A stretch of 47,839 nucleotides of DNA from NCBI GenBank assembly GCA_050741915.1, contig JBOGEX010000036.1, positions 1-47,839 on the forward strand, given 5' to 3'. Source of the DNA: JACCTH01 sp050741915 (lineage in GTDB: Bacteria; Actinomycetota; Acidimicrobiia; Spongiisociales; ZC4RG35). Shown here piece after piece: positions 24,691-32,330 of this stretch. Position 1 is the stretch's first letter. Every line of letters starts with the position of its first letter. The notes beneath the pieces were generated by a model. That model was not told where the DNA came from. It saw nothing but the letters and a program-made list of their open reading frames with translations, and searched no databases. The translations under genes and the position numbers were made by a program.

Positions 24691-25610
24691 CGATCGAGAA
24701 CGTCATCATCATTGGTAGCGGCCCTGCCGGTCTCACGGCCGCTCTCTACGCCGCCCGGGCCGACCTGCAGCCCCTCGTCTTCGAGGGCACCCAACCCGGT
24801 GGTCAGCTGATGATCACAACCGACGTCGAGAACTATCCGGGGTTCCCCGGCGGAATTCTCGGACCAGAGCTCATGGATCAGTTCCGCAAGCAGGCCGAGC
24901 GCTTTGGGGCGAGGATGGTTGCCACCGATGTCACCGCCGTCGACTTCCGCTCCGAACCACTGGTGGTCTTCGCCGGTGACAATCGCCACAAAGCGCGGTC
25001 GGTCGTCATTGCTTCTGGCGCGGAGGCGAAGTGGCTCGGAATACCCGGCGAGGAACGTCTGACCGGCCGCGGGGTCTCCTCGTGTGCAACCTGCGACGGT
25101 TTTTTCTTTCGCGACAAAGAGCTGGTGGTCGTAGGCGGTGGCGACTCGGCCATGGAGGAAGCCCTTTTCCTCACCCGCTTCGCTTCCCGAGTCACAGTCG
25201 TTCACCGACGCAATGAGTTCCGGGCCTCGGCCATCATGGCCCACCGGGTACTCGAGCACCCCAAGATCTCAGTCAAGTGGAACTCGGTGGTCGAAGAGAT
25301 ACTGGGAGACAAGGGCGTCGAAGCGGTGACGCTCGTCGACAGCGAGACCGGCAAGAAGGAGCGCTTCCCCACTAACGGAGTATTCGTTGCGATCGGTCAC
25401 ATTCCCAACACTGCGATCTTTGCCGACAGCCTCAAGCTCGACGATCGTGGCTATCTAGTTCTGCGGGGCGATGGCACCACCGCCACCGACATACCGGGCG
25501 TGTTTGCCGCCGGCGATGTAGCCGACTCCCGGTACCGGCAAGCGGTCAGCGCCGCCGGGACCGGCTGCATGGCGGCGCTCGATGCCCAGAATTTCCTTGC
25601 CGCGGAATAG
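24687..25610 (+). CDS. trxB: thioredoxin reductase
   Basis: A 307-residue NADPH-thioredoxin reductase. The FAD motif IIIGSGPAGLTAALYAAR is at the N-terminus, the redox pair C133-A-T-C136 lies in VSSCATCDGFFF, the NADPH motif is VVGGGDSAMEEA, and the C-terminal FAD motif is GVFAAGDVADSRYRQAVSAAGTGCMAA. Length is standard. The GTG start overlaps the preceding small gene. It reduces the thioredoxin encoded 59 bp downstream. The sigM-trxB-trxA order matches the mycobacterial SigM-thioredoxin cluster. Confidence 0.96.
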   Translation: MTIENVIIIGSGPAGLTAALYAARADLQPLVFEGTQPGGQLMITTDVENYPGFPGGILGPELMDQFRKQAERFGARMVATDVTAVDFRSEPLVVFAGDNRHKARSVVIASGAEAKWLGIPGEERLTGRGVSSCATCDGFFFRDKELVVVGGGDSAMEEALFLTRFASRVTVVHRRNEFRASAIMAHRVLEHPKISVKWNSVVEEILGDKGVEAVTLVDSETGKKERFPTNGVFVAIGHIPNTAIFADSLKLDDRGYLVLRGDGTTATDIPGVFAAGDVADSRYRQAVSAAGTGCMAALDAQNFLAAE

Positions 25611-25669
25611 GGCGGTGTTGGAATGAGGGTCACCGGGTACTTGTTGGTTTTGGGTAGGAAAGGAAACAC

Positions 25670-25996
25670 ATGACTGAAAACACTGTCGTGCTCAACAACT
25701 CCAGTTTCGACCAGACGATTGCGGAAGGAACTCCGATCCTGGTTGACTTCTGGGCCGAGTGGTGTGGACCGTGCCGATTGATTGCCCCCATCCTCGACGA
25801 AATGGCGGTCGATTACGACGGCAAGCTCCGCATCGGAAAACTCAATGTCGACGAGAACCCCCAGATCTCCGGGGAGTACGACGTGATGAGCATCCCCACC
25901 CTCATCCTCTTCCAGGACGGAGTTGAGAAGAAGCGAATCATCGGCGCCCGTCCCAAGCACGCCCTCGTTGCGGAGCTGACCGAATATTTGGCCTAA
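25670..25996 (+). CDS. trxA: thioredoxin
   Basis: A 108-residue thioredoxin with the active site W31-C-G-P-C35 in VDFWAEWCGPCRLIAPIL and the cis-proline in SIPTLILFQDG. It is a general protein disulfide reductant recycled by the adjacent TrxB. AGGAAAGGAA before the ATG is a strong ribosome site and the 59-bp gap from trxB leaves room for its own promoter. It ends convergently with cwlM at a nested inverted repeat. Confidence 0.97.
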   Translation: MTENTVVLNNSSFDQTIAEGTPILVDFWAEWCGPCRLIAPILDEMAVDYDGKLRIGKLNVDENPQISGEYDVMSIPTLILFQDGVEKKRIIGARPKHALVAELTEYLA

Positions 25997-26016
25997 TACA
26001 AAGACAAACAGACGGG

Positions 26017-26083
26017 AAGATCTAAGGCAACAGACTTAAAGACATCTGTTGTCCATGGTCTTTCATCTCTTTTCTTAGATCTT
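26017..26083. terminator. nested inverted repeat between trxA and cwlM
   Basis: AAGATCTAAG (26017-26026) pairs perfectly with CTTAGATCTT (26074-26083). Inside, CAACAGA (26028-26034) pairs with TCTGTTG (26045-26051). AAAGAC (26038-26043) can instead pair with GTCTTT (26058-26063). The patch is AT-rich against a GC-rich background and lies between convergent genes, with the cwlM stop inside the right arm. A bidirectional terminator is the simplest reading. Confidence 0.55.
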
Positions 26084-27061
26084 TGAGTCCGTCGTCTCGA
26101 GAGCGGCGGTGGCGAAGAATTGCGCCAGGCCGTCGACCACTTGTCGGCCGATATCGGAGCCGAGGTCGGGGTGAGAAACGATGACCGAGGGGGCTCTGGT
26201 ATCGCGAAGAATGGCTGTTGCTCTTCCCTCCACAACTCCCCCGGCCGTTTCGGCGATTCGCATGGCGAGCATCTCACCTGCTCGCGACATGCCGCGATCA
26301 CTGGCGAAATAGAACACCGCGGCAGGCCCACCGTCGGCCCGCACCTGAAATGAAACGACCAGCTCGGCTCCGAGCCGATTGGCCCGCCCGGCCCTGACTC
26401 GTTCGGGCATGCGCGTGTCGGCGGAACGACCGAGCATTGGCTGGCCGCCCCGGGCCTGGAGCTCCATCGCCGCTGAACTCGCCGCCACCCATGCCGCCCG
26501 TGCTTCTTCGGAAGTGCGACATGCGGCGTCGAAGAAGACCCGAGCACCCACGACGCTGGCTGGCAAGGTCCGAAGCCATTCTCGCTCCCTCACCGCCTCC
26601 CGTCCGGCTCTCATTTCGCCTCGCACTAGGAGTCGAAGTTCAGTCAGTACCTCGGGGCCGGCTATCCCATCTTCCGTCAATACTCGATTCCGCTGGAAAT
26701 CGATCACTGCCTGCTCGGTTTCGAGCCCAAAGATCCCGTCCACTTTTCCAGGGTCGAAACCAAGCTGGCTAAGACGCCCCTGCAGCTCAGCCACGTCCTC
26801 TCCTCGCAGCATCGGTCGGCGTAAAAACAGCAACCGATCTCCGAGGCGGTAACCCGCCTCGTAAAGGACCCGCCATGTTTCCGGCCCCACCTCACCGTCG
26901 GCGGTCAGACCGCGATCGCTTTGGAATTCTCGCACCGCAGCCTCGGTTGCTTCGCCGAACTCTCCCCCAGGATCGGACCGTGTTGGGTAGCCGAGCGCCA
27001 ACAGGCGACCTTGGATGTCTCGCACCGCGTCCCCGAAGTCGCTTCTTCGATAAAGCCTCAT
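26075..27061 (-). CDS. cwlM: CwlM-like protein: two peptidoglycan-binding domains plus degenerate amidase domain
   Basis: A 328-residue protein with no signal peptide. Two PG_binding_1 repeats are clear (about residues 8-68 and 82-145, e.g. FGEATEAAVREFQSDRGL and FGLETEQAVIDFQRNRVL). The C-terminal part follows amidase_3, but the zinc sites are gone: the DPGHGG position reads DAACRT and the SxHxNA position reads SFQVRA. Mycobacterial CwlM is likewise cytoplasmic and non-catalytic, and when phosphorylated activates MurA. The position between trxA and parB is the same, which supports that role here. Phosphorylation by a PknB-like kinase cannot be judged from this window. Confidence 0.85.
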   Translation of the reverse strand: MRLYRRSDFGDAVRDIQGRLLALGYPTRSDPGGEFGEATEAAVREFQSDRGLTADGEVGPETWRVLYEAGYRLGDRLLFLRRPMLRGEDVAELQGRLSQLGFDPGKVDGIFGLETEQAVIDFQRNRVLTEDGIAGPEVLTELRLLVRGEMRAGREAVREREWLRTLPASVVGARVFFDAACRTSEEARAAWVAASSAAMELQARGGQPMLGRSADTRMPERVRAGRANRLGAELVVSFQVRADGGPAAVFYFASDRGMSRAGEMLAMRIAETAGGVVEGRATAILRDTRAPSVIVSHPDLGSDIGRQVVDGLAQFFATAALETTDSKI

Positions 27062-27099
27062 GCGGTCCCAAACTTAGGAGCCCGGGAGCATGGAGCTGT

Positions 27100-27945
27100 T
27101 CAGCTCATCAGTCGCCGGTAGATCTTCTCCAGCTCTTCGAGCGACCGGTAGTCGATTCGCAACGCACCCTTCCCCTGCCGAAAGTCAACTCGAACCTTGT
27201 TTCCCAGTCGCTCGGCCAGACGCATCTCCAACTCGATGATCTCAGCCGGACGGACCTCGCGAAGCTTCGGTGTCGTCGTCGTCTCCCCTCGTCGCAAGCG
27301 CACCGCATCCTCAACCTGGCGAACGCTCCATCCTTCGGTGACCGCTCGTTTGGCGACATGCTCTGCGAACGCCCGGTCCTCGATCGCCGCCAGGGCGCGG
27401 GCGTGTCCGGCGCTGAGCTCGCCACTCGCCAGCCGAGCCTGGATCGAGGCCGGCAGGCCCAGAAGTCGGATGGCGTTCGAAACCGCTGCCCGGCTCCGGC
27501 CCACTCGTTGCCCGATCTCCTCGTGTGTCAAGCCAAAATCTTCCAGGAGCTGCTGAAACGCCGCTGCCTCTTCCAATGGATTGAGATCAGCTCTTTGCAG
27601 ATTCTCGACCAAGGCCGCTGTCAGCCACTCTCGATCCTCGCTGGTCCGGATGACTGCCGGGATTTGGCTTAGTCCCGCCCGCCGGGCGGCTCGCCAACGT
27701 CGCTCCCCGGCGACGAGGATGTAGCCACCGTCGGGGTCGGGGCGCACAACCACTGGTTGAAGCAGGCCAATGGTCTTGATCGAGTCCGTCAGACTCGAAA
27801 GGGACTCCTCTGCGAAATCTCCGCGCGGCTGGTTGGGGTTGGGTCGAATGTCGTCTACATCGATCTCGGCGAAACCCCGCTCAGGGTCTCGGATCGCCGG
27901 GATCAGCGCCTCCAGCCCGCGCCCGAGGCCACGTTTCTGACTCAT
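27100..27945 (-). CDS. parB: chromosome partitioning protein ParB
   Basis: A 281-residue ParB/Spo0J. The N-terminal clamp domain has the CTPase motif GERRWRAARRAG, and ENLQRADLNPLEEA follows. The central helix-turn-helix (LTHEEIGQRVGRSRAAVSNAIRLL) reads parS. The C-terminal dimerisation segment ends in RSLEELEKIYRRL. The ATG at 27945 has AGGAGG five bases upstream, which rules out the GTG at 27951 that would overlap that site. It lies 9 bp downstream of parA. A matching parS-like site is at 29365-29380. Confidence 0.96.
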   Translation of the reverse strand: MSQKRGLGRGLEALIPAIRDPERGFAEIDVDDIRPNPNQPRGDFAEESLSSLTDSIKTIGLLQPVVVRPDPDGGYILVAGERRWRAARRAGLSQIPAVIRTSEDREWLTAALVENLQRADLNPLEEAAAFQQLLEDFGLTHEEIGQRVGRSRAAVSNAIRLLGLPASIQARLASGELSAGHARALAAIEDRAFAEHVAKRAVTEGWSVRQVEDAVRLRRGETTTTPKLREVRPAEIIELEMRLAERLGNKVRVDFRQGKGALRIDYRSLEELEKIYRRLMS

Positions 27946-27954
27946 TCGCACCTC

Positions 27955-28785
27955 CTAGTCGAGACCATGACGCCTTCGAAACTCGCGCCCGAGCTCGCGA
28001 TAGGCGATCGCCCCCCTCGCCATGGGATCGAGGGCTTCGATCGGCTCCCCATAGGAGGGCGCCTCCGAGATCCTCACTGAGCGCGGGATCACCGTCCGGT
28101 AGGTCTTCTCTCCGAAATGACCTCTGACCTGGGTGGCGACATCCCGAGAGAGGTTGGTCCGGGAGTCGTACATGGTCAGGACCACACCCTCGATGACTAG
28201 TTGAGGGTTCAACTGGCGCTTGATCATATCGACGTTGCTGAGAAGCTGGGTCAGGCCTTCGAGCGCGTAGTACTCGCACTGAATTGGAATCAACACTTCA
28301 TGCGCCGCCGTGAGTGCGTTGACCGTCAAGAGGCCAAGCGAGGGCGGGCAATCGATAAAGATTACCCGGTAGTCGGGAAGAATCGCTTGAAAAGCCTGAC
28401 GAAGCCGTTGCTCCCGGGAGAGCAGCGGAACGAGTTCAATCTCCGCACCGGCGAGATCGATCGTGGCCGGGAGAACGAAAAGACTCTTCACCGAAGTCGG
28501 CTCGATAGCGTCTTCAACTGCTACGTCTTTCAAAAGGACGTCATATATCGAAGAGGCGATCCCGCCACGATCGATCCCGAGACCCGAAGTCGCGTTGCCC
28601 TGCGGGTCCAGGTCAACAATCAATGAGCGCTGACCTTGCATAGCCAGAGCTGCAGCCAGATTGATAGCTGTAGTCGACTTTCCTACCCCACCCTTTTGGT
28701 TCGCCAAGGCGACGACAGTGGCCAGGTCGGCAGTCGGGGTCTCAACGACGAGATCTGCTTCGCTGAGGGCAGAGGAACCATTCAA
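27955..28785 (-). CDS. parA: chromosome partitioning ATPase ParA
   Basis: A 276-residue ParA/Soj ATPase with the deviant Walker A KGGVGKSTTAINLA, the A' motif IVDLDPQGNAT, and Walker B VIFIDCPPSLGLLT. It moves ParB-parS complexes of the origin. About 25 residues precede the ATPase core. The start is a TTG that overlaps the rsmG stop codon (TTGA). It is in the same order rsmG-parA-parB as other actinobacterial origin regions. Confidence 0.95.
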   Translation of the reverse strand: MNGSSALSEADLVVETPTADLATVVALANQKGGVGKSTTAINLAAALAMQGQRSLIVDLDPQGNATSGLGIDRGGIASSIYDVLLKDVAVEDAIEPTSVKSLFVLPATIDLAGAEIELVPLLSREQRLRQAFQAILPDYRVIFIDCPPSLGLLTVNALTAAHEVLIPIQCEYYALEGLTQLLSNVDMIKRQLNPQLVIEGVVLTMYDSRTNLSRDVATQVRGHFGEKTYRTVIPRSVRISEAPSYGEPIEALDPMARGAIAYRELGREFRRRHGLD

Positions 28786-29372
28786 GGTGAGCGCATCATA
28801 AGAAGACGAGACCTCTGATCAAAGAACTTGTCGCCCGGAAACCGGAGGCGCTCGAATCCTCGGTACACCTTCTCACCCGGACCAGAGATCACCGCCACGC
28901 CGCCTGGGGCCAGCAGACTCATCAGGAACGGGCGAAAGCGGTCCGGGGGAATGGCGGCCCGACTGACAATCGCTTCGAACGGACCGGTCAAGGACTCGAT
29001 CCTCGCTTGTCGCACTTCGATTCCGATTCCGATCACCCGCCCCCCTCTCCTCGTCAACTCGCATCTTCGTCCCGACGAGTCGACCAGGACCATTTTCGTC
29101 TCCGGCCATATGCATGCCAGCACCAGTCCGGGGAGGCCGGCTCCCGATCCCAGATCCCAACACACCGGCGGGGGAATCGACCAACCTCCGGCAAAAAGGA
29201 TCGAATCCGCCAGGTGTCTCACCTCGACCCCTTCCGCCTCGTTGGGTCCCAGCCCGCCAGCCGCAATCGCTTCGTCTACCAGCCAGCGACCCAAAGCTCC
29301 GAGTCTCTCCCTAGTTTGGCCGCTTAGAGAGATCCCAACCGCCTCCGCTGCAGCCCCGAGACGGGGATTCAC
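28782..29372 (-). CDS. rsmG: 16S rRNA (guanine527-N7)-methyltransferase RsmG (GidB)
   Basis: A 196-residue class I methyltransferase with the SAM loop WDLGSGAGLPGLVLA and the RsmG pattern VEVRHLADSILF before it. It methylates G527 of 16S rRNA; loss of this enzyme causes low-level streptomycin resistance in other bacteria. The GTG start at 29372 is unusual: it is half of the central CACGTG of a parS-like site, and no clear ribosome site precedes it. The jag stop is 15 bp upstream, so translation may depend on termination of jag. Confidence 0.92.
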   Translation of the reverse strand: MNPRLGAAAEAVGISLSGQTRERLGALGRWLVDEAIAAGGLGPNEAEGVEVRHLADSILFAGGWSIPPPVCWDLGSGAGLPGLVLACIWPETKMVLVDSSGRRCELTRRGGRVIGIGIEVRQARIESLTGPFEAIVSRAAIPPDRFRPFLMSLLAPGGVAVISGPGEKVYRGFERLRFPGDKFFDQRSRLLMMRSP

Positions 29373-29380
29373 GTGAAACT
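29365..29380. promoter_or_regulatory. parS-like ParB binding site over the rsmG start codon
   Basis: GGATTCACGTGAAACT matches the ParB consensus TGTTTCACGTGAAACA at 13 of 16 positions, including the whole central TTCACGTGAAAC. It lies about 1.4 kb from parB and 3 kb from dnaA, as expected for a centromere site near oriC. The start codon of rsmG is inside it. No other near match was noticed in the window. Confidence 0.75.
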
Positions 29381-29387
29381 AGAAGGT

Positions 29388-30278
29388 TTAGACCTCGTCA
29401 TCGTCCTCGATCTGAGAGATGACCACGTAGCGCCGAGGAGGTTCGCCTTCCGAGTATGAGCGAACGCCATCAACTGCAGCGACGGCGTCGTGGATTACCT
29501 TCCGATCTGCTGCGCTCATCGGCTCGAGCATTATCTCCCCGCCTTCACCTTTGACCTGGTCGATTAGCTGGCCGGCGTAGATGCTCAGAGCCTGACGACG
29601 GCGTTCGGCATAACCGGCGATATCCAGACGAACCCGGGCGGTATCCTTGAACTGACGGTGGAGTGTGGTCTTGGTGATCTCGTGGACCGCATCTAGCACC
29701 GATCCTCTCACTCCCACCAGAGCTTCGGTTTGTTCGCCCTCGATCGTGGCGACAATGACATCCTCCTCGATTCCGACCGTGACCGAACCCTCGAGGCCGA
29801 ACGAATCGATGAGGCCCCGTAGAAACTGCTCAACCACGGGTGCCTGTTCCGCCGGGTTGATATCGGCCGGTGTACGGTCGGAACGAGCGCCGGATTCGGG
29901 GCGACGGCCGCGGCCTGTTTGTCCCGAGCGAGGCTGCCCGCCGCCACGGTTGGGCGATGTTCGGGCGGTATTGTTACCCCTGGGACCAGCCGGTCGCGAG
30001 GCGGAGTCGCCTCGAGGCCCTCGGCCCGCTCCTTCGGATCGAGAACTCGGACTTCTCCCACCACCGTCCCGAGGCCGGCGATCCCGACCACGTCCTCGCC
30101 GCACCCGCGCCTTCACCCTGACGATGGCGTCCCGGCCTCCCAGGCCGAGAAAGCCCTTCTCTGGCTCCTGAACTACCTCGACATCGACCTGCGACCGATC
30201 ATTCACCCCCAACTCGTTCATAGCCGCCGCCACCGCCACTTCGATGCTCTTCCCGCGAACCTCTACCCACTCGACCAT
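29388..30278 (-). CDS. jag: Jag/KhpB-like RNA-binding protein (Jag-N, KH, R3H)
   Basis: A 296-residue protein. The Jag-N domain (about 1-55) carries the family motif EKGFLGLGGRDAIV. An Arg/Gly/Pro-rich linker of some 80 residues follows and is probably disordered. Then come the KH domain (about 150-220, VGVRGSVLDAVHEITK) and an R3H domain at the end (MSAADRKVIHDAVAAVDGVRSYSEGEPPRRYVVI). The ATG at 30278 has GAGGA six bases upstream; a longer frame has no homology. It sits directly after yidC as in most Gram-positives. Likely a post-transcriptional regulator linked to cell envelope synthesis. Confidence 0.92.
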   Translation of the reverse strand: MVEWVEVRGKSIEVAVAAAMNELGVNDRSQVDVEVVQEPEKGFLGLGGRDAIVRVKARVRRGRGRDRRPRDGGGRSPSSRSEGAGRGPRGDSASRPAGPRGNNTARTSPNRGGGQPRSGQTGRGRRPESGARSDRTPADINPAEQAPVVEQFLRGLIDSFGLEGSVTVGIEEDVIVATIEGEQTEALVGVRGSVLDAVHEITKTTLHRQFKDTARVRLDIAGYAERRRQALSIYAGQLIDQVKGEGGEIMLEPMSAADRKVIHDAVAAVDGVRSYSEGEPPRRYVVISQIEDDDEV

Positions 30279-30294
30279 TTCACATCCTCTTTTG

Positions 30295-31152
30295 TTATTT
30301 CCTCTTACGGCGGCGTCGTTTGTCGGCCGCTCCCTGCTGCGCCTTTTTGTTCTCCGGCCCACCCGTGTCGCTCGCCGTTTTAGCCCCGCCGGCTTCTTTT
30401 CCCGCAATCTGCTTGCCGGCATCGGCGGGGACCAGCTGGGGTCGTCCGTCGATCTTGAAGATCACGATCTGCTGGAGCAGCCGGAAAATATTTCCAGTCA
30501 TCCAGTAGAGCACCAGCCCGGCCGGAAAGTTGTAGGAGACGATCCCGATGAAGAGCGGCATGATTCGGCTCACGGCCTGACCGGCGGCGGCCTGCGGGTT
30601 GTCGGGGCGAGCCTGGCCGGAGGTGGCGTGCCAGGTCTGGATGTATTGGCTGGCCACCATGACCGCCAGCATGCCGAGGTAGGGGAGTCCTGATCCGATC
30701 CCCTCAGAAACCGCCTCGGAAACCCGCTTGCCGAGGTCCATGCCCAAGAAACGGGTGTTTCCGGCCGCGATCGCATTCGCCAGGGCCGACCCCTCGGGGA
30801 TATGTCCGGGAGCGTTGAGGACCTGGAAGAGCGCCAGCCAGATCGGGAATTGCACGATGAGCGGGAGGAGACAGCCTCCGGGGGTAGCGCCCGCCTCTCG
30901 TTGCACCCGCATCAATTCTTTCTGCATCTCCTCCGGCCGATCCTTGAATTCCTTCTGGATCCGGCGGATCTCCGGCTGGATAGCCGTAAATGCCCTGGTC
31001 GACCGGGTCTGCTTGAGCGTCAACGGAAACAACAGGAGGTTGACCGCGACAGTGAGGAGGATGATCGCTAGGCCATAAGACGGAATTAGGTCATAAAAAA
31101 ACGACAGGGCGCTGCCCAGACCGTCTTGGAGACCGCTGAACAGAGACCCCAC
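30295..31152 (-). CDS. yidC: membrane protein insertase YidC
   Basis: A 285-residue YidC/Oxa1/Alb3 insertase of the short Gram-positive type. The hydrophobic core and the EIRRIQKEFKDRPEEMQKELMRVQREAGATPGG cytoplasmic hairpin are characteristic, with PLIVQFPIWLALFQVL after it. The tail is strongly basic (KRRRRKRK), typical of actinobacterial YidC and suited to ribosome contact. The GTG start at 31152 shares one base with the yidD stop. It inserts proteins into the membrane alone or with SecYEG. Confidence 0.95.
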   Translation of the reverse strand: MGSLFSGLQDGLGSALSFFYDLIPSYGLAIILLTVAVNLLLFPLTLKQTRSTRAFTAIQPEIRRIQKEFKDRPEEMQKELMRVQREAGATPGGCLLPLIVQFPIWLALFQVLNAPGHIPEGSALANAIAAGNTRFLGMDLGKRVSEAVSEGIGSGLPYLGMLAVMVASQYIQTWHATSGQARPDNPQAAAGQAVSRIMPLFIGIVSYNFPAGLVLYWMTGNIFRLLQQIVIFKIDGRPQLVPADAGKQIAGKEAGGAKTASDTGGPENKKAQQGAADKRRRRKRK

Positions 31153-31418
31153 TACCGCCCCTTCGCTTCGGGCACGGGGTCAATCCCCCCCGGGTGAAAT
31201 GGATGGCACCGACCCAGCCGGCGGAGCGCCAGAAGGCCCCCGCGCAATGCTCCGTGCTGTTCAATGGCCTGGGTCGCGTATTGCGAACAGCTAGGGAAAA
31301 ACCGGCAGTTGCGACCCAGGCGGGCGCTCAAGAGCCGCTGGTATAGAACGATCAGGAGAACTGCCAGGGCCTGGAGGGGGCTATGCCCTCGAGAGCTGGT
31401 CTGCTTAGCGAGTGCCAT
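31152..31418 (-). CDS. yidD: membrane protein insertion efficiency factor YidD
   Basis: An 88-residue YidD with the invariant block YQRLLSARLGRNCRFFPSCSQYATQAIEQHG, including the two cysteines, and the GRCHPFHPGGIDPVP end. It supports YidC-dependent insertion. The ATG at 31418 lies 4 bp after the rnpA stop; a TTG at 31430 overlapping rnpA is an alternative. No strong ribosome site is visible, so coupling to rnpA is likely. Confidence 0.92.
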   Translation of the reverse strand: MALAKQTSSRGHSPLQALAVLLIVLYQRLLSARLGRNCRFFPSCSQYATQAIEQHGALRGGLLALRRLGRCHPFHPGGIDPVPEAKGR

Positions 31419-31422
31419 GCGA

Positions 31423-31755
31423 TCAGTCAAGGCGGCAGGCTGCCGCCACCCATTCGACGAGGCGGGAGTAGGTTGCTTCGCCTACCTCACTTTCGGGGAT
31501 AAGCACATAGTCGTAACCGGCTGGCACTTCGGCGTCGCCGATCGCCGCCCGAAGGCGGCGTCTGATTCGATTTCGCTGCACTGCGTTTCCTATTCGTTTC
31601 CCCGCCACCAACCCGATGTGGATCTGGTCGGGTTGGCCGGGACTGCGCACGACCAAAAGGCCGCCCGCTCGTCGGCGCCGGCCGGTATCGAGAATCCGGC
31701 GAAAATCGGCCCCTTTCTTGATCGACCTGGGCCGTACTGTCTGGGGCCCCCTCAG
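31423..31755 (-). CDS. rnpA: ribonuclease P protein component; apparent CTG start overlapping rpmH stop
   Basis: The RNase P protein, identified by IKKGADFRRIL and the RNR motif in GNAVQRNRIRRRLRAAIGD. No ATG, GTG or TTG is in frame near the expected N-terminus. The frame stays open through all of rpmH to a TTG at 31929, which would give a 168-residue protein with rpmH nested inside, as in Thermus. But that TTG falls on the -10 of the only good promoter seen here, upstream of the predicted transcript start. A CTG at 31755 forms a CTGA overlap with the rpmH stop and gives 110 residues, the normal length. I take CTG with translational coupling as likelier; the start is unproven. Confidence 0.7.
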   Translation of the reverse strand: MRGPQTVRPRSIKKGADFRRILDTGRRRRAGGLLVVRSPGQPDQIHIGLVAGKRIGNAVQRNRIRRRLRAAIGDAEVPAGYDYVLIPESEVGEATYSRLVEWVAAACRLD

Positions 31756-31886
31756 GCCGTGAGCCGCTTGCGGCCCTTGGCTCTTCGCGCCTTGAGGATC
31801 GCTCGCCCGGCTCGGTCGGACATACGGTGACGGAAGCCGTGGTTCCTTTTCCGGCGCCTTACTTTGGGTTGGAAGGTTCTTTTCAT
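31752..31886 (-). CDS. rpmH: 50S ribosomal protein L34
   Basis: A 44-residue basic protein starting MKRTFQPKVRRRKRNHGFR and ending in a RKRLTA-type tail, the canonical bL34 sequence. The ATG at 31886 is preceded by a weak AGGG eleven bases upstream. It is the first gene after a clear promoter (31929-31958) and is divergent from dnaA, the standard arrangement at bacterial origins. It lies wholly inside a longer open frame of rnpA in another phase. Confidence 0.95.
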   Translation of the reverse strand: MKRTFQPKVRRRKRNHGFRHRMSDRAGRAILKARRAKGRKRLTA

Positions 31887-32330
31887 AGTGGCAAACACCC
31901 TGCGTTGATAAGGGTGGTGGACGGCTCAAGGTTATTGCGCTTGCGCGATTTGTGTCAAAGCTATCCCCTTCGCGAAAAAAATCAGTCTCCTGAGAGGAAG
32001 CGGTCTCCGAACTCGAGAGCGCATCGTGGGGTCAAAAACCCATATGGCAACGATCAATAACGGGTGCCCGAACTATCCACAAGGGCGGATTGCGCGCTCT
32101 TGACGCCCCCTTCCAACCCCTTCAGAATCTCTCGCCGCTGCGGTACGCAGACCGACTCACTTCCCCTAAAGGAGTCTTGGTTCAACGCGCCCGCAGGGTC
32201 AGAGCCGGTTTTCCGGCAGGGAGTGAGGAGCGTTCGCGACCGCAAGGTCGCCGAGTTTTTTGGTTGAGATCGAGTTTCCACAGCTGTGGAAGGTTCTGTG
32301 GGAAACCCCGATCTCCGGAGGGAGGAGCTA
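31887..32330. other. rpmH-dnaA intergenic region, candidate oriC part and dnaA leader
   Basis: A 444-bp gene-free stretch between divergent rpmH and dnaA. DnaA-box-like words are CTATCCACA (32073-32081, 8 of 9 to TTATCCACA) and a perfect 16-bp palindrome TTCCACAGCTGTGGAA (32276-32291) that places two weaker box halves back to back, followed by TGTGGGAAA. A TTGACG (32100-32105) with CAGAAT 17 bp on is a weak dnaA promoter candidate. Strong box clusters and an extended AT-rich unwinding element are not obvious, so the exact origin is unresolved. Confidence 0.5.
31929..31958 (-). promoter_or_regulatory. rpmH operon promoter
   Basis: On the minus strand a perfect -35 TTGACA (31953-31958) is followed after 18 bp by TAACCT (31929-31934), which fits the actinobacterial TAnnnT -10. 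Transcription should start near 31922, giving a leader of about 36 bases before the rpmH ATG. It would drive rpmH-rnpA-yidD-yidC-jag and perhaps further. Confidence 0.65.

Noticed and set aside
31423..31929. 168-residue RnpA with nested rpmH as in Thermus, taken as the primary annotation
   Set aside because: The TTG start lies on the -10 hexamer of the rpmH promoter, upstream of the expected transcript start, and has no ribosome site. It is kept only as an alternative.
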